A stretch of 64,000 bases of DNA from Gallionellaceae bacterium (GTDB lineage: Bacteria > Pseudomonadota > Gammaproteobacteria > Burkholderiales > Gallionellaceae): positions 1 through 64,000 of the forward strand of contig JAVBYO010000007.1 of NCBI GenBank assembly GCA_030823955.1. Direction: 5' to 3'. Positions 29,401 to 38,134 of this stretch are shown piece after piece; the first letter of the stretch is position 1, and every line of letters starts with the position of its first letter. The translations under genes were made by a program, and so were the position numbers. Under the pieces are notes generated by a model. The model saw only the letters and a list, made by a program, of their open reading frames with translations, was not told the origin of the DNA and did no database searches.

Positions 29401-29663
29401 AGCACCATCTTGACCATCGGGTGCGAGGTCAAGTCACGGTAAAGTGCATCAAGCTGTTCGCGCGAAGTGGCGCGTACGGTACAGGTCAGGCTGATATAGC
29501 GCGAGGTCTTGCTGTTGCGCAGCTCGATGGATGCGGCCTGGAAGCCGGCATCGTGCCCCTGGACAACGGTTGCGATGGTTTGTGCGAAATCGGGATGGGC
29601 CGCACCAAAGACCTTGATCGGGAAGTCGCAGGGATATTCGATGAGGCTGGGCTCTGTCGTCAT
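29397..29663 (-). CDS. ybeD: DUF493 (YbeD-like) protein
   Basis: 88-residue protein of the DUF493/YbeD family, a small ACT-like fold. Characteristic segments are EYPCDFPIKVFG and the C-terminal REQLDALYRDLTSHP. A regulatory link with lipoate metabolism has been proposed from its constant neighbourhood with lipB; no activity is established. It overlaps both dat upstream and lipB downstream by four bases, so the three are translationally coupled. Confidence 0.92.
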   Translation of the reverse strand: MTTEPSLIEYPCDFPIKVFGAAHPDFAQTIATVVQGHDAGFQAASIELRNSKTSRYISLTCTVRATSREQLDALYRDLTSHPMVKMVL

Positions 29664-30514
29664 GCGCGCATCACCTCCCGTTTGAAGTCCTGATAAAGCC
29701 CGTGCAGCTGGGTAAACATCGGGCCGGGGCGGCCAGCGCCGACCGGTTTCCCGTCCAGCAGGGTGATTGCAAGCACCTCTTTGGTAGAGGAGGTCAGCAG
29801 CAGTTCGTCCGCGTCGAATACTTCATGCGCCGCGATTTTGCGCACCTGATGCGGGATGCCGTTCGCCGCAGCGAGTTCGAGTATCACGTCGTAAGTGATG
29901 CCGGGCAGCATCAGATGGTCTTTGGGAGGGGTGAGCAGTATTCCATTTTTCACCACGAAGATATTGCTGGCCGCACCTTCGGTCATGAAGGCGTTGTCAC
30001 GGATCATGATGGTTTCGGCGCAGCCTGCGTCTATCGCCATCTGGCGCAGCAACACGTTGGGCAATAGTGAGATGGCTTTGATATCGCAACGCAGCCAGCG
30101 GTTGTCCGGCGCGCTGATGGCACTGATACCGCTGTGCAGCAATGATGCAGGCGGCGTATTGAGCGGATTGCTTAGCAGGAATACGGTGGGAGGCACCGGC
30201 GGGTTGGGGAATGCATGATCGCGTTTCGCTGCGCCGCGCGTGATATGCAGGTAGAGATACTGGTCTTCCGGTGTGTTGCGCGCGATGAGCTCCAGGATGA
30301 TGTCTGTCCATTCTGTATCGCTGTGCGGATTGGCAAGTTTGATGCTGTCGAGGCTATGGCGCAGACGCTGAAGATGTTCACCGAGGCGGAAAGCATGGCG
30401 CGAATATACCGGGATGACTTCGTAGACGCCATCACCGAAGATGAAGCCGCGATCCAGCACCGAGACCTTGGCTTCGGTGATGGGCATAAACTGTCCGTTC
30501 AGATAGACCGTCAT
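29660..30514 (-). CDS. dat: D-amino acid aminotransferase (PLP class IV)
   Basis: 284 residues from ATG 30514; a TTG at 30523 overlapping the dacC stop is the alternative start. Fold-type IV PLP enzyme with VLDRGFIFGDGVYEV near the N-terminus. The PLP lysine sits in RCDIKAISLLPN, the glutamate in FMTEGAASNIF, and LLTSSTKEVLAIT near the C-terminus. It most resembles D-alanine transaminases, which make D-Glu/D-Ala for peptidoglycan; branched-chain aminotransferase relatives are the main alternative. It lies between dacC and ybeD in a compact minus-strand operon. Confidence 0.88.
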   Translation of the reverse strand: MTVYLNGQFMPITEAKVSVLDRGFIFGDGVYEVIPVYSRHAFRLGEHLQRLRHSLDSIKLANPHSDTEWTDIILELIARNTPEDQYLYLHITRGAAKRDHAFPNPPVPPTVFLLSNPLNTPPASLLHSGISAISAPDNRWLRCDIKAISLLPNVLLRQMAIDAGCAETIMIRDNAFMTEGAASNIFVVKNGILLTPPKDHLMLPGITYDVILELAAANGIPHQVRKIAAHEVFDADELLLTSSTKEVLAITLLDGKPVGAGRPGPMFTQLHGLYQDFKREVMRA

Positions 30515-30519
30515 CGGAT

Positions 30520-31659
30520 TCAATGGAACAGCAAACGTATCGTATCCACCCCGCGCGAGAACACATTGGCCAGTGCTACGTTGTCCAGTGCCACCAGGGG
30601 AAGGTCGAGATAAGGCACGCCGTTCAGAGTGAGTTTCAGCGTGCCGAGATATTGCCCTTTGTCGATCGGCGCAATAAGCGGCTGTTTCGACTCCAGCACC
30701 GCCTTGAGCTGCTCGCGCTGCCCGAGCGGGATGGTCACGAACAGATCATTGCGGAAGCCGATGTCGACCTGGCTTTCCGTGCCTTTCCACGTGCGTATCG
30801 AGCTGACAGCCTGATTTTTTTTATACAACTGGAGCAGTTCGAAATTCTGGAAGCCGTAGTTCAGCAGCCGCTGGCTTTCGCTGCTGCGCATGTTCTCCGA
30901 AGTCGTACCGAGTACCACCGAGATGAGGCGATGGTTGTCCCGCTTGGCAGAGGCCACAAGGCAGAAGCCGGCGGTCTCGGTGTGTCCGGTCTTCAGGCCG
31001 TCGACATGAGGATCAAGCCAGAGCAACTGGTTGCGGTTGAACTGTTTGACGTTGTTGTATTGGAACTCGCGCATCGAGTAGATGGAATAGAACTCGGGAA
31101 AGTCGCGCACGATCGCTGCCGCGAGCAGCGCCAGATCATAGGCGCTGCTGTAGTGCTGTTCCTCGGGCAGGCCGGTGGCATTGACGAAATGGGTGTTTTT
31201 CATGCCGAGGCGCAGGGCCTCCTTGTTCATCAAGTCCGTGGCAAAGGCCAGTTCATGGTTGGCAATGGTTTCGGCCAGTACCCGTGCCGCATCATTGCCC
31301 GACTGCACGATCAGGCCGCGCAGCAGGTCTTCGATCTTGACCGGTTTTCCGGGTTCGAGAAACATGCGCGACTCTTCTGTCATGACCCGCAGCGCGTAGG
31401 GCGATGGGGTGACCGAGTGGTTGAGCGACAGTTTTCCCTGCCGAATCGCGGCAAAGGTTACGTAAGCAGTCATCAGCTTGGTCAGTGAGGCAGGCTGAAT
31501 GCGTTCATGGGGATTCCGGCTGACCAGAGGCTGGTTGCTGGTGTAGTCGTAGAGTACATAGGCCTTGGCCGCCAATACCGGAGCGTTGGCGTCGGACGGC
31601 CCGGCGGCATGAGACAGCAGAGGCAGGAGGGTGATCAGGAAAGTCAGTGCGAACTTCAT
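30520..31659 (-). CDS. dacC: D-alanyl-D-alanine carboxypeptidase (PBP5/6 family)
   Basis: Low-molecular-mass penicillin-binding protein trimming the terminal D-Ala of peptidoglycan pentapeptides. 379 residues with a signal peptide (about 1-18). The active-site SxxK is in PASLTKLMTAYV, SGN in VQSGNDAARVLAE and KTG in GLKTGHTETAGF. A C-terminal beta domain and an amphipathic tail for membrane attachment follow. It is the first gene of the dacC-dat-ybeD-lipB run. The released D-Ala could be a substrate for the adjacent aminotransferase. Confidence 0.94.
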   Translation of the reverse strand: MKFALTFLITLLPLLSHAAGPSDANAPVLAAKAYVLYDYTSNQPLVSRNPHERIQPASLTKLMTAYVTFAAIRQGKLSLNHSVTPSPYALRVMTEESRMFLEPGKPVKIEDLLRGLIVQSGNDAARVLAETIANHELAFATDLMNKEALRLGMKNTHFVNATGLPEEQHYSSAYDLALLAAAIVRDFPEFYSIYSMREFQYNNVKQFNRNQLLWLDPHVDGLKTGHTETAGFCLVASAKRDNHRLISVVLGTTSENMRSSESQRLLNYGFQNFELLQLYKKNQAVSSIRTWKGTESQVDIGFRNDLFVTIPLGQREQLKAVLESKQPLIAPIDKGQYLGTLKLTLNGVPYLDLPLVALDNVALANVFSRGVDTIRLLFH

Positions 31660-31742
31660 AATGAATGGCTGAAAAGTCGAGTGCTGATTATAACAAGGCT
31701 AGCGTTATTAAGCGTTATTGCCGGGTGGCGGTCTGTGCGGAG

Positions 31743-31782
31743 GTCTAGTCCTAGGGCGCCAATATCTAGATAGGGACTAGAC
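31743..31782. promoter_or_regulatory. Nested inverted repeat, possible operator upstream of the CZB gene
   Basis: GTCTAGTCC (31743-31751) and GGACTAGAC (31774-31782) are perfect 9-bp inverted repeats. Between them lies the smaller palindrome TATCTAGATA (31763-31772). The repeat ends 11 bases before the -35 box of the next promoter, the usual place for an activator site. No regulator can be named. Confidence 0.5.
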
Positions 31783-31793
31783 TGTTTAGCCTA

Positions 31794-31822
31794 TTGTTTC
31801 AATTGAATTTGTGACCTATAAA
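31794..31822 (+). promoter_or_regulatory. Probable sigma-70 promoter of the CZB gene
   Basis: TTGTTT (31794-31799) and TATAAA (31817-31822) with a 17-base spacer, 35 bases upstream of the start at 31858. The nested inverted repeat lies immediately upstream. The rest of the 198-base gap (31660-31857) shows nothing else recognisable. Confidence 0.6.
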
Positions 31823-31857
31823 GGTGTCCGGAAAACAGTCGCAGGGGAAGGGACATC

Positions 31858-32274
31858 ATGTTGATCGGACACACAAACAAAACAGTTGCTGAGATGTTGC
31901 CACGTGATCATGGCATCGATTTCGTCGAGGCGGCGGTAGCGCATATCGAGTGGCGCAGCAAATTGCGTGCGCACATTGACGGTGATGCTGCCGAGGAGTG
32001 GGTTCCCAGTAGTGCCGGCACGGATGATGATTGCGGTCTGGGGCGCTGGTTGAGAGGCCTAGGCAGGATTAAGTTCGGTCATTTTTCCGCATTCCGCCGC
32101 CTGGAGGCTGGGCATTCGGACTTTCATTATTTTGCAGGCCTGATTTTGACCAAGGTTCTGGAGGGGCACGCCAAAGAAGCCGAGGCATTGCTGAGAAACG
32201 AATTTGCGCAAGCCACACGCCGCATACTCATCGCTATCAACGAGATGAAGGAGGCGATGCAGGCTGCTGAATAG
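31858..32274 (+). CDS. Stand-alone CZB (chemoreceptor zinc-binding) domain protein
   Basis: 138 residues, essentially one CZB domain. The His/Cys ligands are in the expected places: H28 in VAHIEWRSKLRAHIDG, the Cys in DDCGLGRWLRG, and two His in LEAGHSDFHYFAG. CZB domains bind zinc and control diguanylate cyclases or chemoreceptors, but here no output domain is attached. It could act in trans, for example on the window's GGDEF protein or the haem chemoreceptor; that is speculation. It has its own promoter with an inverted repeat and ends five bases from the convergent topA stop. Confidence 0.85.
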   Translation: MLIGHTNKTVAEMLPRDHGIDFVEAAVAHIEWRSKLRAHIDGDAAEEWVPSSAGTDDDCGLGRWLRGLGRIKFGHFSAFRRLEAGHSDFHYFAGLILTKVLEGHAKEAEALLRNEFAQATRRILIAINEMKEAMQAAE

Positions 32275-32279
32275 AGCTG

Positions 32280-34898
32280 CTACTCGGTTGCAGTTTTTAT
32301 TTTTTTAGCCGCAGGTTTCTTTGCCGCAGTCTTGGATGTGGGTTTTTTGGCCGCAGTTTTTGATGTGCCGGTCTTTGCCTTGCTCGTCTTTGTATCCGCC
32401 TTGGTTTTTGTGGCGGGGGTCTTTTTGGCGGCGGTTTTTTTAGCCGCCTTCACTTTCCCGGTTCCGCCCTTGGCCGCTTTGGCGGCGATCAATTCCAGTG
32501 CCTCTTCCAGAGTCACTTCTTCCGGCGAGATATCTTTGGGTAGCGTGGCATTGATTTTGCCGTGGCGGGCATACGGGCCATAACGACCGCTACAGATCTC
32601 TACCGGGGCTTTGTCCTCGGGGTGTTCTCCCAGTGTGCGCAACACGGTGTTGCCCGCTTTGGCTTGCGCCAGTAGCTCCACAGCTCTATCCAGCGCGATG
32701 TCGAAGATGCTATCGGTGCGCGGAATCGATTTGAACTTGCCGTCGTGGCCGATATACGGGCCGAAGCGGCCGATGTTCACGATCACTTTTTTGCCGCTCT
32801 CGGGATGTGCGCCGAGTTCGCGCGGCAGTGATAACAGTTTCAGGGCGGTGGCCAGGTCGGCTTGTTCCAGCGGCAATTCTTTCGGCCAGGACACCCGTTT
32901 CGGTTTGGCTTTTTCGCCTTCGATCACTTCGCCGAGTTGTACGTAATAGCCATAGGGGCCGCGCAACAGCAGCACGGTTTGTTTGCTCTCGGGATGTGTC
33001 CCCAGTTCTTTGCGCGCTTCGCCGGTGTCTTCTTCGCCGCCGAGGCTGCGTGTGTAATCACATTCCGGATAGGCCGTGCAGCCGATGAAGCTGCCGCGTT
33101 TGCCCAGCCGTTTGGACAAGGGTTTGCCGCACTTCGGACAGGCTTCCTCCAGCACTTCGGTGCCGGGGCGATCAACATCCTTTTTGTCGACGAGGAGTTT
33201 GTTGAAGCCTTTCCAGAAGGCATCCAATACCGGTATCCAGTCGCGCTTGCCTTCGGATATCTCGTCCAGCTCATCTTCCAGATTGGCGGTGAAGCCATAG
33301 TCCACATAACGCGTGAAATGCTCGTTGAGGAACTTGATGACCACCCGGCCCACATCGGTGGGCATGAAACGTTTCTTGTCCAGCGTGGCGTATTCGCGCG
33401 CCTGTAACGTGGAGATGATGGCGGCGTAAGTGGAGGGGCGACCGATGCCGTATTCTTCCAGAGTCTTCACCAGACTGGCTTCAGAATAGCGCGGCGGCGG
33501 TTGGGTGAAGTGCTGTTCGCCGTAGAGTTTGTCCACGGGCAACACATCTCCCTCCGCCAGTGGCGGCAATTTGGCACTGTCTTCTTCTTCGGCATCGTCC
33601 ACGTCTTCCATGTACACACCGATGAATCCGGGGAACACCAGAGTCTGACCGGAGGCGCGGAGCAGGGTGTCATCACTGGAGAGGCGGATATCCACACTCA
33701 CGGTGTCGAAGCGCGCGGGCGCCATCTGCGATGCAAGCGTACGCTTCCAGATCATCTCGTACAGGCGCATCTGGTCGATGTTGAGATGCTCGCGCATGCT
33801 GTCGGGGGTGCGCGAGACGGAAGTCGGACGGATCGCTTCGTGCGCTTCCTGTGCGTTCTTGGATTTACTCTTGTAGACCGGCTGCTTGCCTGGCAGATAC
33901 TCGGAGGTGAAGTTGTCGCCGATATAGCCGCGTATCTCAGCCACTGCCTCGTTCGCCAGATTGAGCGAGTCGGTACGCATATAGGTGATCAGGCCGACGG
34001 TCTGACCGCCGATATCGACGCCTTCGTACAAGGACTGCGCGGTGCGCATGGTGCGGTCGGACGTCATGCCCAGTTTGCGCACGGCTTCCTGTTGCAGCGT
34101 GGAAGTGGTGAACGGTGCGGCGGGGTTGCGCTGTTTGCCTTTTTTCTCGACACGTACAACTTTCGGCGGAAGTTTGGCATCGTTCAGCTTTGCATGAATG
34201 GCATCGTATTCCGCCTGGCTGCTTATGCTGAGTTGCTCCAGCTTCTTGCCCTGGTACTGGAACAGTTTGGCGCTGAACGGGATGCTGTTCTTCTGGCTGT
34301 CCAGATGCACCGACCAGTATTCCTGGCTCTTGAACTTCTCGATCTCCAGTTCGCGCTCGACGATGAGGCGCAGCGCGGGACTTTGCACGCGACCGGCGGA
34401 CAGGCCGGGCCGGATCTTGCGCCACAGCAGCGGCGACAGATTGAAACCGACCAGATAGTCCAATGCACGGCGTGCCTGTTGGGCATTCACCAGTGGCATG
34501 GCGATCTCGCGCGGATGGGCTACTGCCTCCTGTACGGCAGTCTGGGTGATCTCGTAGAACACCACGCGCTTCATTGCTTTGCCTTTGAGTGCGCGCTTGC
34601 CTTTGAGCAGTTCGGAGATGTGCCAGGCGATGGCCTCCCCTTCTCTGTCCGGGTCGGGTGCCAGCAGGATGGTGTCGGCATCCGCCGCCGCCTTGGCGAT
34701 GGCATCCACATGTTTACTGTTGCGCGCGATGGTCTCGTAATTCATCGCGTAATTGTTCTCGGTGTCCACTGCGCCGTTTTTCGGCACAAGGTCGCGCACG
34801 TGTCCGTATGAAGCCAGCACCTCGAAGTCTTTGCCCAGATATTTCTTCAGCGTCTTGGCTTTGGCCGGAGATTCGACGATTAACAGGTTTTTTGCCAT
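32280..34898 (-). CDS. topA: DNA topoisomerase I
   Basis: Type IA topoisomerase relaxing negative supercoils. 872 residues. The N-terminal TOPRIM domain (LLIVESPAKAKTLKKYLG; DPDREGEAIAWH) is followed by the catalytic Tyr in GLITYMRTDSLN. A four-cysteine zinc module reads CPKCGKPL and GCTAYPECDY, and further zinc-ribbon-like repeats follow. The last 50 or so residues are a Lys/Ala/Thr-rich tail with repeated AAKK units, resembling histone-H1-like tails and probably DNA-binding. The smg gene lies upstream with a 24-base gap. Confidence 0.97.
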   Translation of the reverse strand: MAKNLLIVESPAKAKTLKKYLGKDFEVLASYGHVRDLVPKNGAVDTENNYAMNYETIARNSKHVDAIAKAAADADTILLAPDPDREGEAIAWHISELLKGKRALKGKAMKRVVFYEITQTAVQEAVAHPREIAMPLVNAQQARRALDYLVGFNLSPLLWRKIRPGLSAGRVQSPALRLIVERELEIEKFKSQEYWSVHLDSQKNSIPFSAKLFQYQGKKLEQLSISSQAEYDAIHAKLNDAKLPPKVVRVEKKGKQRNPAAPFTTSTLQQEAVRKLGMTSDRTMRTAQSLYEGVDIGGQTVGLITYMRTDSLNLANEAVAEIRGYIGDNFTSEYLPGKQPVYKSKSKNAQEAHEAIRPTSVSRTPDSMREHLNIDQMRLYEMIWKRTLASQMAPARFDTVSVDIRLSSDDTLLRASGQTLVFPGFIGVYMEDVDDAEEEDSAKLPPLAEGDVLPVDKLYGEQHFTQPPPRYSEASLVKTLEEYGIGRPSTYAAIISTLQAREYATLDKKRFMPTDVGRVVIKFLNEHFTRYVDYGFTANLEDELDEISEGKRDWIPVLDAFWKGFNKLLVDKKDVDRPGTEVLEEACPKCGKPLSKRLGKRGSFIGCTAYPECDYTRSLGGEEDTGEARKELGTHPESKQTVLLLRGPYGYYVQLGEVIEGEKAKPKRVSWPKELPLEQADLATALKLLSLPRELGAHPESGKKVIVNIGRFGPYIGHDGKFKSIPRTDSIFDIALDRAVELLAQAKAGNTVLRTLGEHPEDKAPVEICSGRYGPYARHGKINATLPKDISPEEVTLEEALELIAAKAAKGGTGKVKAAKKTAAKKTPATKTKADTKTSKAKTGTSKTAAKKPTSKTAAKKPAAKKIKTATE

Positions 34899-34922
34899 GC
34901 TGGACTGAGTGCCCTGATAGAT

Positions 34923-35378
34923 TTAATGTAATTGAGCCGAATCGGTCGGCGTCAGCAGATCCTCGATGATCATGGGATCCAGATCTTCGTGCTGGTTCCA
35001 GAGCACCATCAGAGCGATCAGCTTGATCTTGTCCAGTGACAGATTTTCGCGCCCCAACGCGATGGCGCGGTCGATGATCATCTCGCGCTCGACCGGTTGG
35101 ATCATTTTGCTTTGCTCCCAGAAGGAGATGAAGTGCAATCCCTCCAGACTGATCCGTTGCCGCTCCAAGTCGGCGAAGCAGCGCAATCCGCCCTGGTTGA
35201 TACTGGCAGGATAGTCGGCCTGGGATAACTGGCGCAGACCAGAAAGCCAAGCCACGGCTTGGGTGATGTCTTCTTCTTCAAAACCCGCCGCGCTGAGTTT
35301 GACTGCAAGCTTATCCGCGTCTGGATAGCTGCCTGCATCGAAATAACTTTCGAACAAATAAATCAGAATATCGAACAT
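34923..35378 (-). CDS. smg: Smg family protein (DUF494)
   Basis: 151 residues, matching the Smg/DUF494 family: MFDILIYLFESYFD at the start and the C-terminal DKIKLIALMVLWNQ. Smg genes almost always lie next to dprA in beta- and gammaproteobacteria, as here; their function is not known. No signal peptide or membrane helix. It begins 19 bases after the dprA stop and is followed by topA. Confidence 0.93.
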   Translation of the reverse strand: MFDILIYLFESYFDAGSYPDADKLAVKLSAAGFEEEDITQAVAWLSGLRQLSQADYPASINQGGLRCFADLERQRISLEGLHFISFWEQSKMIQPVEREMIIDRAIALGRENLSLDKIKLIALMVLWNQHEDLDPMIIEDLLTPTDSAQLH

Positions 35379-35397
35379 GTGGCCTTAATTATCTTTA

Positions 35398-36471
35398 TTA
35401 AACAATACGTTGATAAAGGCCGCCGGGTAAAGCCGTGATCTGCCCATCCAATTCAAGTTGCAACAGAATGGCGGATAGCGAGGCTACCGTCAAGCCGCTG
35501 CGTTGCGACAGGGTATCCAGATCGACCGGATCGAAACCCAGATGGTCGGACAAAGAGTGTCGCGGAGAGGGCGCTGCGGATGTGCTGGCGCCGACGAGAC
35601 CGTTGCCCAGCTCTTCAAGGACATCCTGAGCGCTTTCAACCAGTTTGGCCCCTTGTTTGATCAGTGCGTGGCAACCTTTGGACTGGGGAGAGTGGATGGA
35701 GCCGGGGATGGCGAAGATCTCGCGCCCCTGTTCCAGCGCCATCCGCGCCGTGATGAGCGAACCGCTTTGCAGGGAGGCTTCAACCACGAGACAGCCCAGA
35801 CTCAAGCCGCTGATGATGCGATTGCGCCGTGGAAAGTTGGCGGGCAATGGGGGCGTCCCGAGCGGAAACTCGGAAACGATGAGGCCGTCTTGTGCCAGCC
35901 GATGGGCCAGTTCGCGGTGAGCCGAGGGATAGACCTTGTCGAGTCCGGTGCCCACGATAGCGATGCTGCTGCTTTTGCCGCTCAGGCCGCCCAGATGGGC
36001 GGCCGCATCGATGCCGTGCGCCATTCCACTGACGATACTCAATCCGGCGTCGCTTGCGGCCAGTGCAAAAGCCTCAGCGTTGCGCAATCCCTGCGGGGAG
36101 GCATTGCGGCTGCCGACGATGGCGAGGGCCGGGGCATTGAGTAGTTCGGTGCGGCCTTTGATATACAGCAGGAGCGGCGGGTCGGCGATGTTGAGCAGAG
36201 CCTGGGGATAGGCAGCATCGGCGACCGTCACGATCCGGTTGAGCGGGTCGCTCAGCCAAGCTTCGGTGGCGGCAAGCGTGGCGTCGTCAAACCCCCTTGT
36301 GATGCTGCTGCTAATCGCCGGTTTGACGATACGATTGAGTTCCGCGGAGGAGGCGAGAAATATTGCTTCGGGTGAGCCAAAAGCCTGCAACAGCTTTCTC
36401 TGTCCCTCGTTGCCGAGGCCCGGAATCTGGCTCAGAGTGAGCCATGACGCTAATGTCGCGTCGAGTGGCAT
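35398..36471 (-). CDS. dprA: DNA-processing protein DprA
   Basis: Loads RecA onto incoming single-stranded DNA during natural transformation. 357 residues: an N-terminal SAM-like segment (about 5-60), then a Rossmann-like core with AIVGSRNASPQG, SGMAHGIDAAAH, EFPLGTPPLPANFPRRNRII and GSLITARMALEQGRE. A C-terminal winged-helix (DML1-like) domain covers about 300-357. All usual motifs are present. Whether the host is competent cannot be judged from this window; DprA is widespread. Confidence 0.95.
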   Translation of the reverse strand: MPLDATLASWLTLSQIPGLGNEGQRKLLQAFGSPEAIFLASSAELNRIVKPAISSSITRGFDDATLAATEAWLSDPLNRIVTVADAAYPQALLNIADPPLLLYIKGRTELLNAPALAIVGSRNASPQGLRNAEAFALAASDAGLSIVSGMAHGIDAAAHLGGLSGKSSSIAIVGTGLDKVYPSAHRELAHRLAQDGLIVSEFPLGTPPLPANFPRRNRIISGLSLGCLVVEASLQSGSLITARMALEQGREIFAIPGSIHSPQSKGCHALIKQGAKLVESAQDVLEELGNGLVGASTSAAPSPRHSLSDHLGFDPVDLDTLSQRSGLTVASLSAILLQLELDGQITALPGGLYQRIV

Positions 36472-36475
36472 CGGC

Positions 36476-37540
36476 TCAGGGGGTCTGTGCGGTGTCTAGC
36501 AGTTGGACTGGCAAGCGCGTTTGCAGAACCAGCGCGTAGGAGACCTTGTGGAAGGTGCGGAATACGAACAGCAAGCCGTAACGCACATCGGGAAGGACGG
36601 TATCGTTGCGTTTAAAAATGCGCCCGCCCTTCAGGACTTCGCCTTTTTGATAAAGTGCTAGGACATGTCCGTTTTCCAGTCCGTCACGCTTGCCCTTGTT
36701 GATGGTGACGACGGTATTTTGGGCGGCTTGCTCCATGCCGCCGTAAATGGAGATCACTTTGGCAACGATCTGTGTGTCGGGCGCGCGGGGTTCGTAGTTC
36801 TTGGGAAAGGTTTCCGCAGACTGGGCAAAGTGGTCTCCTTTGCTGATTTCGGCAACCGAGCGGGTGATTCTGACTTCACTGAGAGGGCCGAATTTTTCCA
36901 CCACCGCATCACCTAGGTAGATGGCTTCGTACCCCAGTTGTTCATCGGTCTCTGGATCGACGAATGTTTTGCCGGGGCGATAGATTTGCCATTGGGTGCC
37001 TTTGTCGGTGGGCAGATTCTTGACGTAGGCGATATCCTCGCTACCCAGAATTTCGCGCTGTTCATAGGTCGCCGCCAATGTCGGAGTCACCGCCGGATCG
37101 ATTTCGTCGATCACCAGCGGCTTGGAAAGAAATGGCGCAATCGCGCTCAGCGGGATGACGGGGATCGAATTGCGGTCACTGGGGACTTCACGGATACGTG
37201 GTGAGAGTTTTACGATATTGCTGTCCGAGGGGGGCGGTGGCGCTGTTATTGATGCGGCAACTGACTGCGGAGCCTCGCCGATGCGCAGCGTGCCAGTCGT
37301 GCGATCCAGTATCACGACATCGCCGGGATAAATCCAGTGGGGGTCTTTGATGGTGTCTTTGTTCAAGCCCCAGATCTGTTGCCATTTCCACGGATCCTTG
37401 AAGAACTTGGCCGAAATGTCCCACAGGGTGTCGCCTTTGACCACGACATGGCGGTCGGGGGCATTCTCACGTATCTCCAGCTGGTCAGCATAGGTATGGA
37501 TGGGCAACAGAAGACAAATCAGCGATATAATCTTGCGCAT
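36476..37540 (-). CDS. LysM peptidoglycan-binding exported protein
   Basis: 354 residues from ATG 37540 (AGGG upstream); a longer in-frame start at 37585 would put 15 residues before the signal peptide. The signal peptide (about 1-18) is followed by a LysM domain (about 30-80: HVVVKGDTLWDISAKFF ending PGDVVILDR) and a long C-terminal region of unknown fold. Genes of this kind stand beside dprA and opposite def in many betaproteobacteria. It should bind glycan strands in the periplasm; an enzymatic activity is not apparent. Confidence 0.88.
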   Translation of the reverse strand: MRKIISLICLLLPIHTYADQLEIRENAPDRHVVVKGDTLWDISAKFFKDPWKWQQIWGLNKDTIKDPHWIYPGDVVILDRTTGTLRIGEAPQSVAASITAPPPPSDSNIVKLSPRIREVPSDRNSIPVIPLSAIAPFLSKPLVIDEIDPAVTPTLAATYEQREILGSEDIAYVKNLPTDKGTQWQIYRPGKTFVDPETDEQLGYEAIYLGDAVVEKFGPLSEVRITRSVAEISKGDHFAQSAETFPKNYEPRAPDTQIVAKVISIYGGMEQAAQNTVVTINKGKRDGLENGHVLALYQKGEVLKGGRIFKRNDTVLPDVRYGLLFVFRTFHKVSYALVLQTRLPVQLLDTAQTP

Positions 37541-37630
37541 GAGAAACCCTAGCAGAGTAAATAAAATGCGGTGCATAGCTGGCACTCGCGTTTAAATTCT
37601 GCATCTAGTCACTTAAATTAGCAAGCTTTT

Positions 37631-38134
37631 ATGGCGATCCTTCCAATACTTCAATACCCCGATGAGCGTTTGCACAAGGTTGCAAAAAAAGTCGAGTCGA
37701 TCACAGCAGCGACGCGCAGACTGATCGAGGATATGGCCGCAACGATGTATGCCGCTCCCGGGGTGGGATTGGCAGCGACCCAGGTGGATGTGCATCAGCG
37801 TATCGTTGTGATCGATGTGTCGGAGACACATGACGATCTGCTGGTGTTGATCAATCCCGAATTGATCGCAAGCAGTGGCGAGAGCAAATGTGAAGAAGGA
37901 TGTCTGTCGGTGCCGGGAATCTACGACAAGGTGCAACGCGCGGAACGGGTCACGGTGCGGGCGTTGAATGTCAAAGGCGAACTGTTCACCTTGGATGCAG
38001 AAGGCCTATTGGCGGTGTGTATCCAGCACGAAATGGATCATTTGATGGGCAAGGTGTTCGTCGAGCACCTGTCCCATCTCAAGCAGGTGCGTATCCGCAA
38101 CAAGCTGAAAAAACGCCTGCGCGAAACTATGTAA
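37631..38134 (+). CDS. def: Peptide deformylase
   Basis: Removes the N-formyl group from nascent proteins. 167 residues with the three family motifs: [13 protein letters not shown] and the metal-binding HEMDH. It is divergent from the LysM gene across a 90-base gap and overlaps fmt by one base (TAATG), the standard def-fmt pair. Confidence 0.97.
   Translation: MAILPILQYPDERLHKVAKKVESITAATRRLIEDMAATMYAAPGVGLAATQVDVHQRIVVIDVSETHDDLLVLINPELIASSGESKCEEGCLSVPGIYDKVQRAERVTVRALNVKGELFTLDAEGLLAVCIQHEMDHLMGKVFVEHLSHLKQVRIRNKLKKRLRETM

Noticed and set aside
37900-38133. Upstream extension of fmt inside def
   Set aside because: The extra residues are out-of-frame def sequence. The ATG at 38134 overlaps the def stop and gives the family's normal start.
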